From IMG/VR virus record IMGVR_UViG_3300025133_006513, positions 117,289 through 153,465 of that record: a DNA stretch of 36,177 nucleotides; one strand, written 5' to 3'. The translations under genes were made by a program, and so were the position numbers. Positions 24,432 through 31,775 of the stretch are shown here, one piece after another. The notes below the pieces were generated by a model. That model saw only the letters and a list, made by a program, of their open reading frames with translations. It searched no databases and had not been told where the DNA came from. Source of the stretch: a virus. Positions within the stretch are counted from its first letter, which is position 1, and each line of letters begins with the position of its first letter.

Positions 24432-25535
24432 ATGTTTTCAGAAACCGATATCCGTGCTATTTGCAGCTACCCTAAAATGGTACAGCTGCAATGCAACACT
24501 GTAGCAAGCCTGGCGTTGCTACGCAGTGACAAACCACTGGCAGAAGCCCGTGCTGAGTTTGTCGAGACGATCGTAGCGCCGCTGGATGAAGAGGACAAGC
24601 AGGGTGGTCGCGACCAGGTTGCAAAAGAACTGACAGAGACGCGTCGTAGTTTCTGGGAGTTCGCGTGCCGTTGCACAGGGCCAGCTGGCGACACAGTGAT
24701 GCACGACGCATACACTGGCTGGATCGCTCATCGTGCTAAGACGGGTGAGTGGGAAGGCAATACCGTAGCAGAGATGATTACTGCTACGGCTGGTCGTGCT
24801 GAAGTGGAAGATAAGCCTGGTGCGGTGTACGAGATTCTTCGTACTGCCACGCTTGGCGGTATGTGCCCAGAAGCAGGGCACGACGCTGAGGCTGCTGAAG
24901 AAGCGCTGCTGGACGTGTTGTACACGATCGCCGGCAAGGCGTTGGCGAAGCAAGCGTTGAAGCTGCCTGAGGTCATCAAGGACACTAAGGAGCTGGTCGC
25001 CAATGCTGCCAAGTTCCCAGCGATGCTCCTTGGTAATATCTTGCCGCCAGACGCTATGGCGATTGTGCAGGAGTATCGAGAAGCAAACGGTGGCGAGGCT
25101 GAAGACGGCGACGCCGGTGAAACCTCGATACTTGGTGGCGACTTGGGCGAGATGGTGGAGCGTTTTAAGCAAATGCTTGAGAGTGCTACTGACGAGGCAG
25201 ACTCCGCACCGCGTGCGGAGCCACAGCAGCCCCCGGCTGTTCGCATCATTCAGGATGCATTGCTTGCTGTATTTCCACGGCATGCAGGCGACGACATCGA
25301 AGACGCCACACCAGAGCAGGTGGCTGAGCGTGCCAAGCAGTTTGGTGCTGCGGGGCAGCGTGCCTACGCATGGGGTATGTCCCCTGACACCCTCCAGGTG
25401 GAGACACCAGAAGGTAAGTTCAACCTGATCGACCAAGTGGTTGATGAAGGGCTGGGCGTCGAAGAAGTGGTTGCGATGCTCAAGGCTGACAAGATCAGCC
25501 AAGTTAAGCAGCCTGTCACGGCGGTCAACGAGTAA
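24432..25535 (+). CDS. hypothetical protein, 367 aa
   Basis: Not recognised. Mostly helical and acidic, with Ala-rich helices through the middle (AEAAEEALLDVLYTIAGKAL) and a Glu/Asp/Gly-rich linker (GGEAEDGDAGETS, about residue 225). No catalytic motif. It is flanked by strong terminators on both sides, so it is a single-gene transcription unit, which suggests high or separately timed expression. GGAG lies five bases before the ATG at 24432; an ATG at 24414 is less well placed. Confidence 0.7.
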   Translation: MFSETDIRAICSYPKMVQLQCNTVASLALLRSDKPLAEARAEFVETIVAPLDEEDKQGGRDQVAKELTETRRSFWEFACRCTGPAGDTVMHDAYTGWIAHRAKTGEWEGNTVAEMITATAGRAEVEDKPGAVYEILRTATLGGMCPEAGHDAEAAEEALLDVLYTIAGKALAKQALKLPEVIKDTKELVANAAKFPAMLLGNILPPDAMAIVQEYREANGGEAEDGDAGETSILGGDLGEMVERFKQMLESATDEADSAPRAEPQQPPAVRIIQDALLAVFPRHAGDDIEDATPEQVAERAKQFGAAGQRAYAWGMSPDTLQVETPEGKFNLIDQVVDEGLGVEEVVAMLKADKISQVKQPVTAVNE

Positions 25536-25561
25536 TTCAGAGTGCGCTTGGAAGCGCAGAC

Positions 25562-25602
25562 GGGCCGACCAGTTTTTGCACTCCTGGTCGGTCCCATTTT
25601 TA
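25562..25602 (+). terminator. rho-independent terminator
   Basis: GGGCCGACCAG pairs with CTGGTCGGTCCC (one wobble) around an 11-base loop, followed by ATTTTTATT. Confidence 0.88.
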
Positions 25603-25629
25603 TTATCGTGCTATTTAAAAGGAGATACT

Positions 25630-26493
25630 ATGGTTATGCATACTGCAGCGTTGGAGGCTCACCTCCAAGAGATGATGGATTTGTACTGCTTTCTTGATAT
25701 GTCACATGATCGCAGTCATGTCGAAACAGTCCGCGATAACGTGGTGAAGCTGTGTAACCAGGAGCTGCGACAGGACCTGCAGCTTCTTGCTGAAATTGCG
25801 GCTGTATACCACGACGTGTGTCTTGGTGACGGTCGTGATGGGCATGAGTTACGAGCACAGCATCGAGTGCTTCATGACTCGGTGCTTATAAAGCACCTCA
25901 CGCTAGATGAGCGTGTAGCGGTGGCTTACGCTGTACGTCATCACCGTGCATCTACAGGCCGTCCAACGACGATGTTGGAGAAGATCGTGGCGGATGCTGA
26001 TCGTATCCCTACGGATGCGTCACACGCATTTATGCGTGCGTTTGAGTATGGGTTGGCAAATTACCCGGAGTTGAGCCATGAAGACCAACTCCGTCGATCT
26101 GCTGCCCACCTTTACGCTAAGTACGGAAAGCCAGGAGGGTATACTGCCCAGCTGGACGGAACCCGTACACTTGTCGATCAGATCATGTTGCCTATCTTCT
26201 TAGCTCATCGCAGTGATGATGTTGAGGTGATGCAGCGTATCCTCGACGGAGAAGAGGCTGCTCCACCCGCTGCGTGGTGGAAGACGCCAGTATTACTGAC
26301 GAGTGTATGGGGGCTAGCGTTACTGTCCTGCTACGCTGCGTTCAGCCTACTTATGGTGTCATTTACGGTGGAGGCCTATGTGGGCGCAAACTTTGCGACC
26401 CTGGCCACGTTCATGTTGGTGTTGAGTTTCTTTGCAATATGCAAAGCGGTTGACATTACCAAGATGACACTAACAACGCAGCTACAAGTGTAA
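25630..26493 (+). CDS. membrane-anchored HD-domain phosphohydrolase-like protein, 287 aa
   Basis: An HD-type metal site is visible: SHVETV (His30), AAVYHDVC (His61, Asp62), RHH (His104, His105) and ADADRI (Asp122 or Asp124). Spacing fits the HD hydrolase superfamily, whose members act on nucleotides such as dNTPs, ppGpp or cyclic nucleotides. The C-terminus has two membrane helices at about 219-244 and 250-272, so the catalytic domain should be tethered to the inner membrane on the cytoplasmic side. GGAG lies five bases upstream. The substrate is unknown; a role against nucleotide-signalling defence is only a hypothesis. Confidence 0.72.
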   Translation: MVMHTAALEAHLQEMMDLYCFLDMSHDRSHVETVRDNVVKLCNQELRQDLQLLAEIAAVYHDVCLGDGRDGHELRAQHRVLHDSVLIKHLTLDERVAVAYAVRHHRASTGRPTTMLEKIVADADRIPTDASHAFMRAFEYGLANYPELSHEDQLRRSAAHLYAKYGKPGGYTAQLDGTRTLVDQIMLPIFLAHRSDDVEVMQRILDGEEAAPPAAWWKTPVLLTSVWGLALLSCYAAFSLLMVSFTVEAYVGANFATLATFMLVLSFFAICKAVDITKMTLTTQLQV

Positions 26494-26516
26494 GTGAGTG
26501 GTAAAGGAGACAAGGA

Positions 26517-26541
26517 AGAGGGCCCCTAGTGGGTCCTTTTT
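26517..26541 (+). terminator. rho-independent terminator between converging genes
   Basis: AGGGCCC pairs with GGGTCCT around CTAGT, followed by five T on the plus strand. The end of the minus-strand gene lies next to it; in that direction the T-run is poor. Confidence 0.75.
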
Positions 26542-26542
26542 C

Positions 26543-26842
26543 TTAGCTATCAGGGCGTGGGGCGTGTAGTGCCATCAAGCGTATCTTGGCACTCTCATAC
26601 TCTTCACCTAGCCCAATGTCCCGCAGTCGCCGTGCTACGTCTCTAGCGTAGTTTGCGAGCCACCCGTTGCAGAACTCTACTGGCGTATCCTCTGCCTGCA
26701 CGTGTGTCATGATGGCTTCTACGGTACCTACAGGTACGTGGTCACGCATGAGCTCGTAGAGGAAGCTGACCAGAGGGTCTGCATCAGTAACAGAGCCACT
26801 GCGTTTACGGATGGCAGCCATGTGCGGGGGCATAGTAGGCAT
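26543..26842 (-). CDS. lone minus-strand gene, hypothetical protein, 99 aa
   Basis: The only convincing gene on the minus strand. The start at 26842 is supported by GGAG nine bases upstream on that strand. The product is helical, with a basic start (MAAIRKRSGSV after the first residues) and segments FLYELMRDHVPVGTVEAIMT and YARDVARRLRDIGLGEEYES. No family recognised. Its orientation opposite to all neighbours, next to a new promoter-like element facing the other way, suggests a regulator or recent arrival. Confidence 0.6.
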   Translation of the reverse strand: MPTMPPHMAAIRKRSGSVTDADPLVSFLYELMRDHVPVGTVEAIMTHVQAEDTPVEFCNGWLANYARDVARRLRDIGLGEEYESAKIRLMALHAPRPDS

Positions 26843-26893
26843 GTGTCTCGACTCCAAGGGTGAAATGGGGATATTTGCAGGGTAACACAAGTG

Positions 26894-26932
26894 CTTAATA
26901 AGAGCCAGTAATAGGGCATTTCAATTTGAAGG
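26894..26932 (+). promoter_or_regulatory. conserved promoter-like element, copy 2
   Basis: CTTAATAAG is followed 21 nt after its first base by GGCAT and then TTCAATTTG. It lies upstream of the gene at 27071 and of the hairpin array. Confidence 0.5.
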
Positions 26933-26979
26933 ATACGCTAGTATCCAGTGCTTTATGTAAAATCGCGTATTGTTACGCG
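26931..26979 (+). promoter_or_regulatory. leader hairpins
   Basis: Two perfect 6-bp stems: GGATAC/GTATCC (26931-26946, GCTA loop) and CGCGTA/TACGCG (26964-26979, four-base loop). With the terminator that follows they could form an attenuator ahead of the gene at 27071. Confidence 0.45.
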
Positions 26980-26981
26980 GT

Positions 26982-27011
26982 GCCCGCCGGGGTGACACTC
27001 GGCGGGCTTTT
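26982..27011 (+). terminator. leader terminator / attenuator
   Basis: GCCCGCC pairs with GGCGGGC, followed by TTTT. Because it lies between a promoter-like element and the gene at 27071, it may attenuate rather than simply end transcription. Confidence 0.7.
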
Positions 27012-27012
27012 C

Positions 27013-27064
27013 ATTGATCCGATCCTCGGGTCTCTCATGTCACGTTTCTATTTTTTGAAGGAGT
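27013..27064 (+). repeat. duplicated leader, copy 1
   Basis: About 52 bases ending at the ribosome site of the gene at 27071, nearly identical (about four differences) to 30449-30499. It contains a GATCCG/CGGGTC stem (loop ATCCT), then ATGTCACGTTTCTAT and a T-run before GAAGGAG. Confidence 0.85.
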
Positions 27065-27070
27065 TGAGTT

Positions 27071-28057
27071 ATGTCTATTGGTGAATCACCAAAGAAGAAA
27101 CCAGCGAAACCCGCCAAGGCCGTCGGTAAGGCCAAGGCACCTGCGGGTAAAACCACCCCTGGTGTAGAGGCGAAGAACAAAGACAAGAAAATCCTGATCG
27201 ACCGTGTCGATCTTGAGTGGATTGCTCCATCTTGTCACTGCCCTCAAATCCTGATGAACGCTGCTGGACCTTTCACCCAGGCGGTCATCCAGCACCGCGA
27301 GAACGCAGGGGAGAACAAGGCGAAGAAGAAGAAACAACCACGTGATACTATGGCGTCGTATATCGACGCCATGCATGTGGCTGTCGGGAAGTACCATCCC
27401 GACTGGCTCCCGTACAACATCTACGGGTTCCCCAGTGTTGCATGGGCTAAGGCCATGGCGACACTGTCGCATCGCCTGGGCAAGACCCAGTACGCGATCG
27501 ACATTCTACAGTTCATCTTTGTGCATGGTTGCTACCGCGGGCTTATCCCGCTGTTCAACCAACCAGTGGATCTTACACATCCGCTGATCACGCCTGCTGA
27601 CGTACTCAAGGAAGTACCAGCAGCTAAACGCAAGGGCGTGATCGAGAACAACGCTGACTGGGACAAGGCACTCCTGAAGGTGCTCAAGGCTCAGCCAGAT
27701 ATCTATGCTCGCCCCACCATGCAGCAAGATATTACTTACGTTGGTGGTGGCTCGTCACGCAAAGCTATGATGGCGTACCGAGCTCGCTTTGATGATGTTT
27801 ATTTCTGCTTGCCCATCCAGCACTGGGTGGAGCGACTGGATCGCAGTGCTGTCGTCAACCTTGTCCACGCTGTGGGCCAGATGATGGGCGTTGGTGCGTG
27901 GCGCTTGGAGCGTCACGGGATCCATGGTGGTTTTCATATCGTTGGTGATATCAAGACGATCGATATCGCGTCTGATCCGCTGGAAACTATGCAGGCCCGC
28001 TTTACCCCGGATACGAAGTATCTTCTCGATGCCGCTAAGAAGTCCGTGGGTGGATAA
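27071..28057 (+). CDS. RAMP-like phage protein with basic N-terminal tail, 328 aa
   Basis: Residues 1-40 are a Lys/Ala/Pro tail (KKKPAKPAKAVGKAKAPAGK) that would bind nucleic acid. The C-terminal half resembles a widespread uncharacterised phage family whose fold looks like a RAMP/Cas7-type RNA-recognition domain: a strand ARFDDVYFCLPIQ, a helix SAVVNLVHAVGQMMGVGAW and a closing RLERHGIHGGFHIV, matching the usual G-x-G-x-W-R-x6-G-x-F pattern. No nuclease residues were seen. Its leader is duplicated before the gene at 30506, and the hairpin array lies downstream with no terminator in between, so a link to that RNA is possible but unproven. Confidence 0.6.
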   Translation: MSIGESPKKKPAKPAKAVGKAKAPAGKTTPGVEAKNKDKKILIDRVDLEWIAPSCHCPQILMNAAGPFTQAVIQHRENAGENKAKKKKQPRDTMASYIDAMHVAVGKYHPDWLPYNIYGFPSVAWAKAMATLSHRLGKTQYAIDILQFIFVHGCYRGLIPLFNQPVDLTHPLITPADVLKEVPAAKRKGVIENNADWDKALLKVLKAQPDIYARPTMQQDITYVGGGSSRKAMMAYRARFDDVYFCLPIQHWVERLDRSAVVNLVHAVGQMMGVGAWRLERHGIHGGFHIVGDIKTIDIASDPLETMQARFTPDTKYLLDAAKKSVGG

Positions 28058-28076
28058 CTTTTAGAAAGGAGTCACT

Positions 28077-28697
28077 ATGGCGACGACAACCTCGACGCCA
28101 CGTCAGCGTCTGGATCCGCGATACTGTCCGGTGGATGGTTCGCGGATGTCAGATGAACAAGTTCAACGATGGGGACCGTTCCTTGCAGAGCATGCGGGCG
28201 AGACCTACGACGAACTATTAGCAGCAGCAAAACGGCGAGGATCTTCAGTTCGACGTGACCTGGAGACCAACGCTGACGCTGCTTTACTGCGGGTCCAGAT
28301 GGATCAACTGCAGTATTTCACACGTAGTGTGGATATCGTGTATACGATTCGCGAGCCTGATGGCGAGGAACGTAATATGCGACATCGGGCATTCGTGCCT
28401 ATCACGTATACGATCGTGGAAGCTGAAGATGAAGACAGCGAACCGACTGAGCATGTGTCGCCACCCGGTCAACGGGCGTGCCGTGCAGAAGGTCGAGTCT
28501 CGCGTGTCGTTAATGCGTATGACGCTATTTCGAGTCCCGAGTCAAAGGCGCAGCTTTTGGATCGTGTGTCACGTGATCATGCGGCGTGTTTGGCGAAGAT
28601 TCAGCGTACAACTGACATGTACGGCGATATAACGGATGCTGTGCTATCTGCACGATTACGGCGTTCGTTGCGTGAGCATTTCGCTACCGATGATTAA
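28077..28697 (+). CDS. hypothetical protein, 206 aa
   Basis: Not recognised. GAAAGGAG precedes the ATG. Residues 60-125 are a strand-rich domain (TRSVDIVYTIREPDGEERN; FVPITYTIVEAED) with an acidic loop; the C-terminal 60 residues are helical and basic at the end (VLSARLRRSLREHF). The array described below begins directly at its stop codon, so the array is probably its 3' untranslated region. Confidence 0.62.
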   Translation: MATTTSTPRQRLDPRYCPVDGSRMSDEQVQRWGPFLAEHAGETYDELLAAAKRRGSSVRRDLETNADAALLRVQMDQLQYFTRSVDIVYTIREPDGEERNMRHRAFVPITYTIVEAEDEDSEPTEHVSPPGQRACRAEGRVSRVVNAYDAISSPESKAQLLDRVSRDHAACLAKIQRTTDMYGDITDAVLSARLRRSLREHFATDD

Positions 28698-29849
28698 TGG
28701 AATGTGCCGTGGTGTGACGTTTTGTTACCTACTGCCCTGTCCTGCCCCATCCAGGTCTAACGGTCTGGATGGGGATTGCTTCGTGTGATGTGGTGATGTG
28801 TGCTGTTTTATCGTGTCCTGTGTTGCTCTGTTTTGCCCCTTCCAAGTTTCACCGCTTGGCTGGGGATTGCTTGGTGAATTGTGACGTCATGTGGTGATCT
28901 GTGCTGCTTGATAGTCTCCTGTCCTGCCCCATCCAGGTTTAACGGTCTGGCTGGGGATTGCTTTGTGTTGCGTAATGCTCTGCGGTGTGTTGCAGTTCTG
29001 TGTTCTGTTCTGTAGTTGCCCCATCCAGGTCTAACGGTCTGGCTGGGGATTGCTTACTGCTCTGGCGGGTATTGTTTTGCAGTGTTTGGCCTCGTCCTGC
29101 ACTGGCGACACTTGTCCTGTTCTGCCATTGCCCCGTCCAGGTCTAGCGGTCTGGACGGGGATTGCTTTCTGCGGCGTGATGTTTTGTGGAGGGATGTCCG
29201 GGGATGTTGTGCCCTGTGATTTGATTGCCCCATCCAGGTCTAGCGGTCTGGCTGGGGATTGCTTAATGTGATGTTTTGTACTGTCCTGGCGTGTCCTATC
29301 CTGTAATGTACTGCCCCATCCAAGTTTCACCGCTTGGCTGGGGATTGCTTAATGACCTGTGATGTAATGTTTTGGCTTGTGTTGCCTTGTGCTGCGATTG
29401 CCCCGTCCAAGTTTCACCGCTTGGCTGGGGATTGCTTTCTGTGATGTATTGTGATGCCGGGTAACGCCCTGTATTGCCCTGTCATTGCCCCTTCCAGGTC
29501 TAACGGTCTGGCTGGGGATTGCTTTTTGTTTTGCGTCAAAGTGACATGTGCTGTAGTGTGACGTTTTGTATTGTGATTGCCCCATCCAGGTCTAACGGTC
29601 TGGCTGGGGATTGCTTATCGTAGTGTACGGTTCGGTCGTGCCGTGTCTGTTGTTCCCGTGTGATGTCCGACGATTGCCCCATCCAAGTTTCACCGCTTGG
29701 CTGGGGATTGCTTGCTGTCTTGTTCTGTAGGATTTTGTAGTCTTAACAGGGCATGTGTACTGCCCCATCCAAGTTTCACCACTTGGCTGGGGATTGTTTA
29801 ATGCACTGCTCTGTTTTGCGGAGTATTATATTGGTGTGTGTAGTCGTAG
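28698..29849 (+). repeat. hairpin array A: twelve 39-nt repeats joined by NNTGY pentamer linkers
   Basis: Repeats start at 28743, 28834, 28925, 29017, 29129, 29226, 29312, 29399, 29486, 29578, 29675 and 29761. Each begins TGCCCC, has arms such as CCCCATCCAG and CTGGATGGGG, and ends GGGGATTGCTT. Two loop types occur: A with GTCTAACGGT and B with GTTTCACCGC. Stem positions covary (CCAG/CTGG against CCAAG/CTTGG; GTCC/GGAC in the fifth copy against ATCC/GGAT in the first). Linkers of 47-73 nt are built of pentamers NNTGT or NNTGC; by hand count 103 of 135 pentamers in both arrays have TG at positions 3-4. No protein is encoded in this 1.15-kb stretch. Confidence 0.95.
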
Positions 29850-29879
29850 CCCTGACTGGTTCGCTGGTCAGGGTTTTTC
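29850..29879 (+). terminator. terminator of array A
   Basis: CCCTGAC pairs with GTCAGGG, followed by a five-T run. It ends the first part of the array and resembles the one at 30421. Confidence 0.8.
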
Positions 29880-29899
29880 TTTTACTCAGGAGGTGTGGT

Positions 29900-30121
29900 A
29901 TGCCACCACTTAAAGAACCTAAAGTCCGTACAACGATCTGCTTGTCGGCGGATCTGAAGCGACGTATGGACGCGGCAGCGTTAAGGGTTAACTGGTCGGC
30001 GACAGCCGCCGAGGCTTTCGAAGCCACATTAGCTGCGCTTGTTACAGAAAAGGAAGATAAAGCAACAGCTATGCAGTTAATATCAACCCCCGCAGGCACG
30101 GTCTGCTGGGCATCGATGTAG
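29900..30121 (+). CDS. ribbon-helix-helix (CopG/Arc-type) DNA-binding protein, 73 aa
   Basis: The pattern fits a ribbon-helix-helix protein: a beta-strand KVRTTICLS (8-16), helix A ADLKRRMDAAALRV (17-30), a turn NWSAT and helix B AAEAFEATLAALV (36-48). Such proteins bind DNA as dimers through the paired strands and act as repressors, antitoxins or partition proteins. CAGGAGG six bases before the ATG fixes the start. The gene lies between arrays A and B; its stop is followed three bases later by the next repeat. No toxin gene lies beside it. Binding to the array is a hypothesis. Confidence 0.75.
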   Translation: MPPLKEPKVRTTICLSADLKRRMDAAALRVNWSATAAEAFEATLAALVTEKEDKATAMQLISTPAGTVCWASM

Positions 30122-30420
30122 TTTGCCCCATCCAAGTCTCACCGCTTGGTTGGGGATTGCTTTAAGTTTTGTGCTGTCTTGTATTGAACTGAAATGTTCT
30201 GCCCTGTTTTGTTATGCCCCTTCCAAGTTTCACCGCTTGGCTGGGGATTGCTTAATGCATTGATCTGCGCTGTGCGGTACTGTTTTGCTATGCCCTGCTA
30301 TGTGGATTGTTGTGTTGCTATTGCCCCATCCAGGTCTGACGGTCTGGATGGGGATTGCTTTGTGTAATGGCCTGCTCGGGCGTGTTATGTCTACAGTTGT
30401 TCTGTTCTGTTGTGTTATAG
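30122..30420 (+). repeat. hairpin array B: three 39-nt repeats with NNTGY linkers
   Basis: Repeats start at 30124 (type B), 30215 (type B) and 30322 (type A), with linkers of 52 and 68 nt showing the same pentamer ladder (20 of 23 with TG in place). The ladder continues after the last repeat to the terminator at 30421. Same organisation as array A; no gene is present. Confidence 0.93.
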
Positions 30421-30448
30421 CCCTGGCCGGGTTTCTGGTCAGGGCTTT
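30421..30448 (+). terminator. terminator of array B
   Basis: CCCTGgCC/GGTCAGGG-type stem followed by CTTTATT. Sequence around both arms resembles the terminator of array A, suggesting that array plus terminator was copied as a unit. Confidence 0.65.
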
Positions 30449-30499
30449 ATTGATCCGATCCTCGGATCTCTTATGTCACGTTTCTATTTTTGAAGGAGT
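30449..30499 (+). repeat. duplicated leader, copy 2
   Basis: Near-identical to 27013-27064; here the hairpin is fully paired, GATCCG with CGGATC. It ends in the TGAAGGAG ribosome site of the gene at 30506. Confidence 0.85.
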
Positions 30500-30505
30500 G
30501 ATGGT

Positions 30506-31408
30506 ATGGACTTCTCAAATTACAAGTCACACGCTTGGACGCGTAATGTGACTAAGACTGCTGACGCTATTGCAATGTATACAGATGAGTTACTTGCAAT
30601 GACACCAAAGACATCCCACGATCGCACGATGCTCGCGAGGATGTCTTTGGAACAATCATGGTACGTGCATCGTCGCCCTTATTACCGTGTCTGGCCTAGC
30701 GCGATTGACATGCTGCAGAAACTCGATCTATCGAAGATCATGTGCAATATGGTTACGCCATTGCGTATGCCTGTTGTTATTACGCTGCCAGAATCACATC
30801 CGTTGCTTGCTGGTGGCTGCGAAATACGTTCTTTTATTGTAGCTGGCGTGGCGATTGGTGCTACCTATGGATCCAAAGTTGATGGTGAGCCAATGCCACA
30901 ATTGATGCTCTTCGCGCAGCACACGGCACAGGATGATGATCGTTTATTTCTGGCAGCGGCACAGATCAAGCTCCTCGGGGAAAATTCTTCAATTGAGGAA
31001 TGCTTGGAGGCTGTGTATACCCGCACTAAAGCCGCCAAGAACGAGGTAGCATCGTCTGTAGACGCGATGAAGGAAATAGCAAATGTGTGCGCTCGTTTGT
31101 ACATCACGCTTTGCTTGATGGGCACTGATGACTGCGATTTGGTTGACAGGCTTGTGATGAATAAGCACAAGGACAAGTACGCCAAGACAGGTGACGAGAA
31201 GTACATTGAGGCTGCCATTCGTAATGGTATCAATGGCTTCGACATTGGTCGTGATATGCACATGATGCCACACTTCCGTCGACCGCACTATGGTTTTCGT
31301 TGGTGTGGTCCAGGGAAGACGGAGCTCAAGCTTCGTAAGATCAAAGGTGCAATCATTCACCGTGATAAGATTGATGCAATACCCTCTGGATATGTGGACG
31401 CTAAATGA
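30506..31408 (+). CDS. hypothetical protein, 300 aa
   Basis: No family name known to me. The C-terminal segment (MPHFRRPHYGFRWCGPGKT, then LRKIKGAIIHRDKI) resembles the H-F-R-R-x-H-x3-W-x-G-P-G motif found at the end of some uncharacterised plasmid and phage proteins. Residues 85-150 are strand-rich (FIVAGVAIGATYGSKVDG), followed by helices. The leader is a copy of the one before the gene at 27071, so the two are probably co-regulated. No terminator is seen between it and the next gene. Confidence 0.65.
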   Translation: MDFSNYKSHAWTRNVTKTADAIAMYTDELLAMTPKTSHDRTMLARMSLEQSWYVHRRPYYRVWPSAIDMLQKLDLSKIMCNMVTPLRMPVVITLPESHPLLAGGCEIRSFIVAGVAIGATYGSKVDGEPMPQLMLFAQHTAQDDDRLFLAAAQIKLLGENSSIEECLEAVYTRTKAAKNEVASSVDAMKEIANVCARLYITLCLMGTDDCDLVDRLVMNKHKDKYAKTGDEKYIEAAIRNGINGFDIGRDMHMMPHFRRPHYGFRWCGPGKTELKLRKIKGAIIHRDKIDAIPSGYVDAK

Positions 31409-31472
31409 CCAGTGCGGTATGCGGGCTAATCTACCAAAAAGTTAACGACACTACCTAACAAAGGAGACACAA

Positions 31473-31775
31473 ATGGATTTGGAAGTAGCGACTGTTGAGG
31501 ACATGGTCGAGGAGCTGAAGGTACGCAACCTGGTGTTTATGGTTGTTGCAGTGGAGCACCTTGAGGACGCTGAGCGAGCGACCCGCACTATGGGCGGCTT
31601 TGCTGGCCGTGAGGTGGAGGACGTTGAGCGACTCCTGATTACAGCCCATGAGCTCTTTGGCAGTATCGTGGATGGTACTGCTGACGGGAAGGATGGGTTT
31701 AAGTATCGTGTGGAAGATATCCCGAACCCTCACGTGCAGGATGACGACGATCCACCTAAACAGAAGCCCAAATAA
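31473..31775 (+). CDS. hypothetical acidic protein, 100 aa
   Basis: Not recognised. AAAGGAG precedes the ATG. Residues 1-60 are helical and acidic (VEDMVEELKVRNLVFMVVAV; GREVEDVERLLITAHELFG), the end is Asp/Pro/Lys-rich. A palindrome GGTGCATATGTGCACC begins at the base after the stop codon. Confidence 0.62.
   Translation: MDLEVATVEDMVEELKVRNLVFMVVAVEHLEDAERATRTMGGFAGREVEDVERLLITAHELFGSIVDGTADGKDGFKYRVEDIPNPHVQDDDDPPKQKPK

Noticed and set aside
24519-25502. Long minus-strand open frame (327 codons)
   Set aside because: It is opposite a plus-strand gene with a ribosome site and terminators on both sides; its product has no recognisable domain and a shadow-like composition.
29016-29585. Open frames on both strands across the array
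   Set aside because: They exist because the repeat and ladder contain few stop codons; their products only reflect the DNA repeat and none has a good ribosome site.
29761-30162. Integron-type gene cassette (attC sites flanking the ribbon-helix-helix gene)
   Set aside because: The repeats are inverted repeats around a small gene, but lack the GTTRRRY core and paired R boxes of attC, and no integrase is seen.
28743-30360. CRISPR array
   Set aside because: Repeat and spacer sizes could fit, but the spacers share the NNTGY ladder, vary from 47 to 73 nt, and no cas gene is present. Spacers of a CRISPR array are unrelated sequences of near-constant length.
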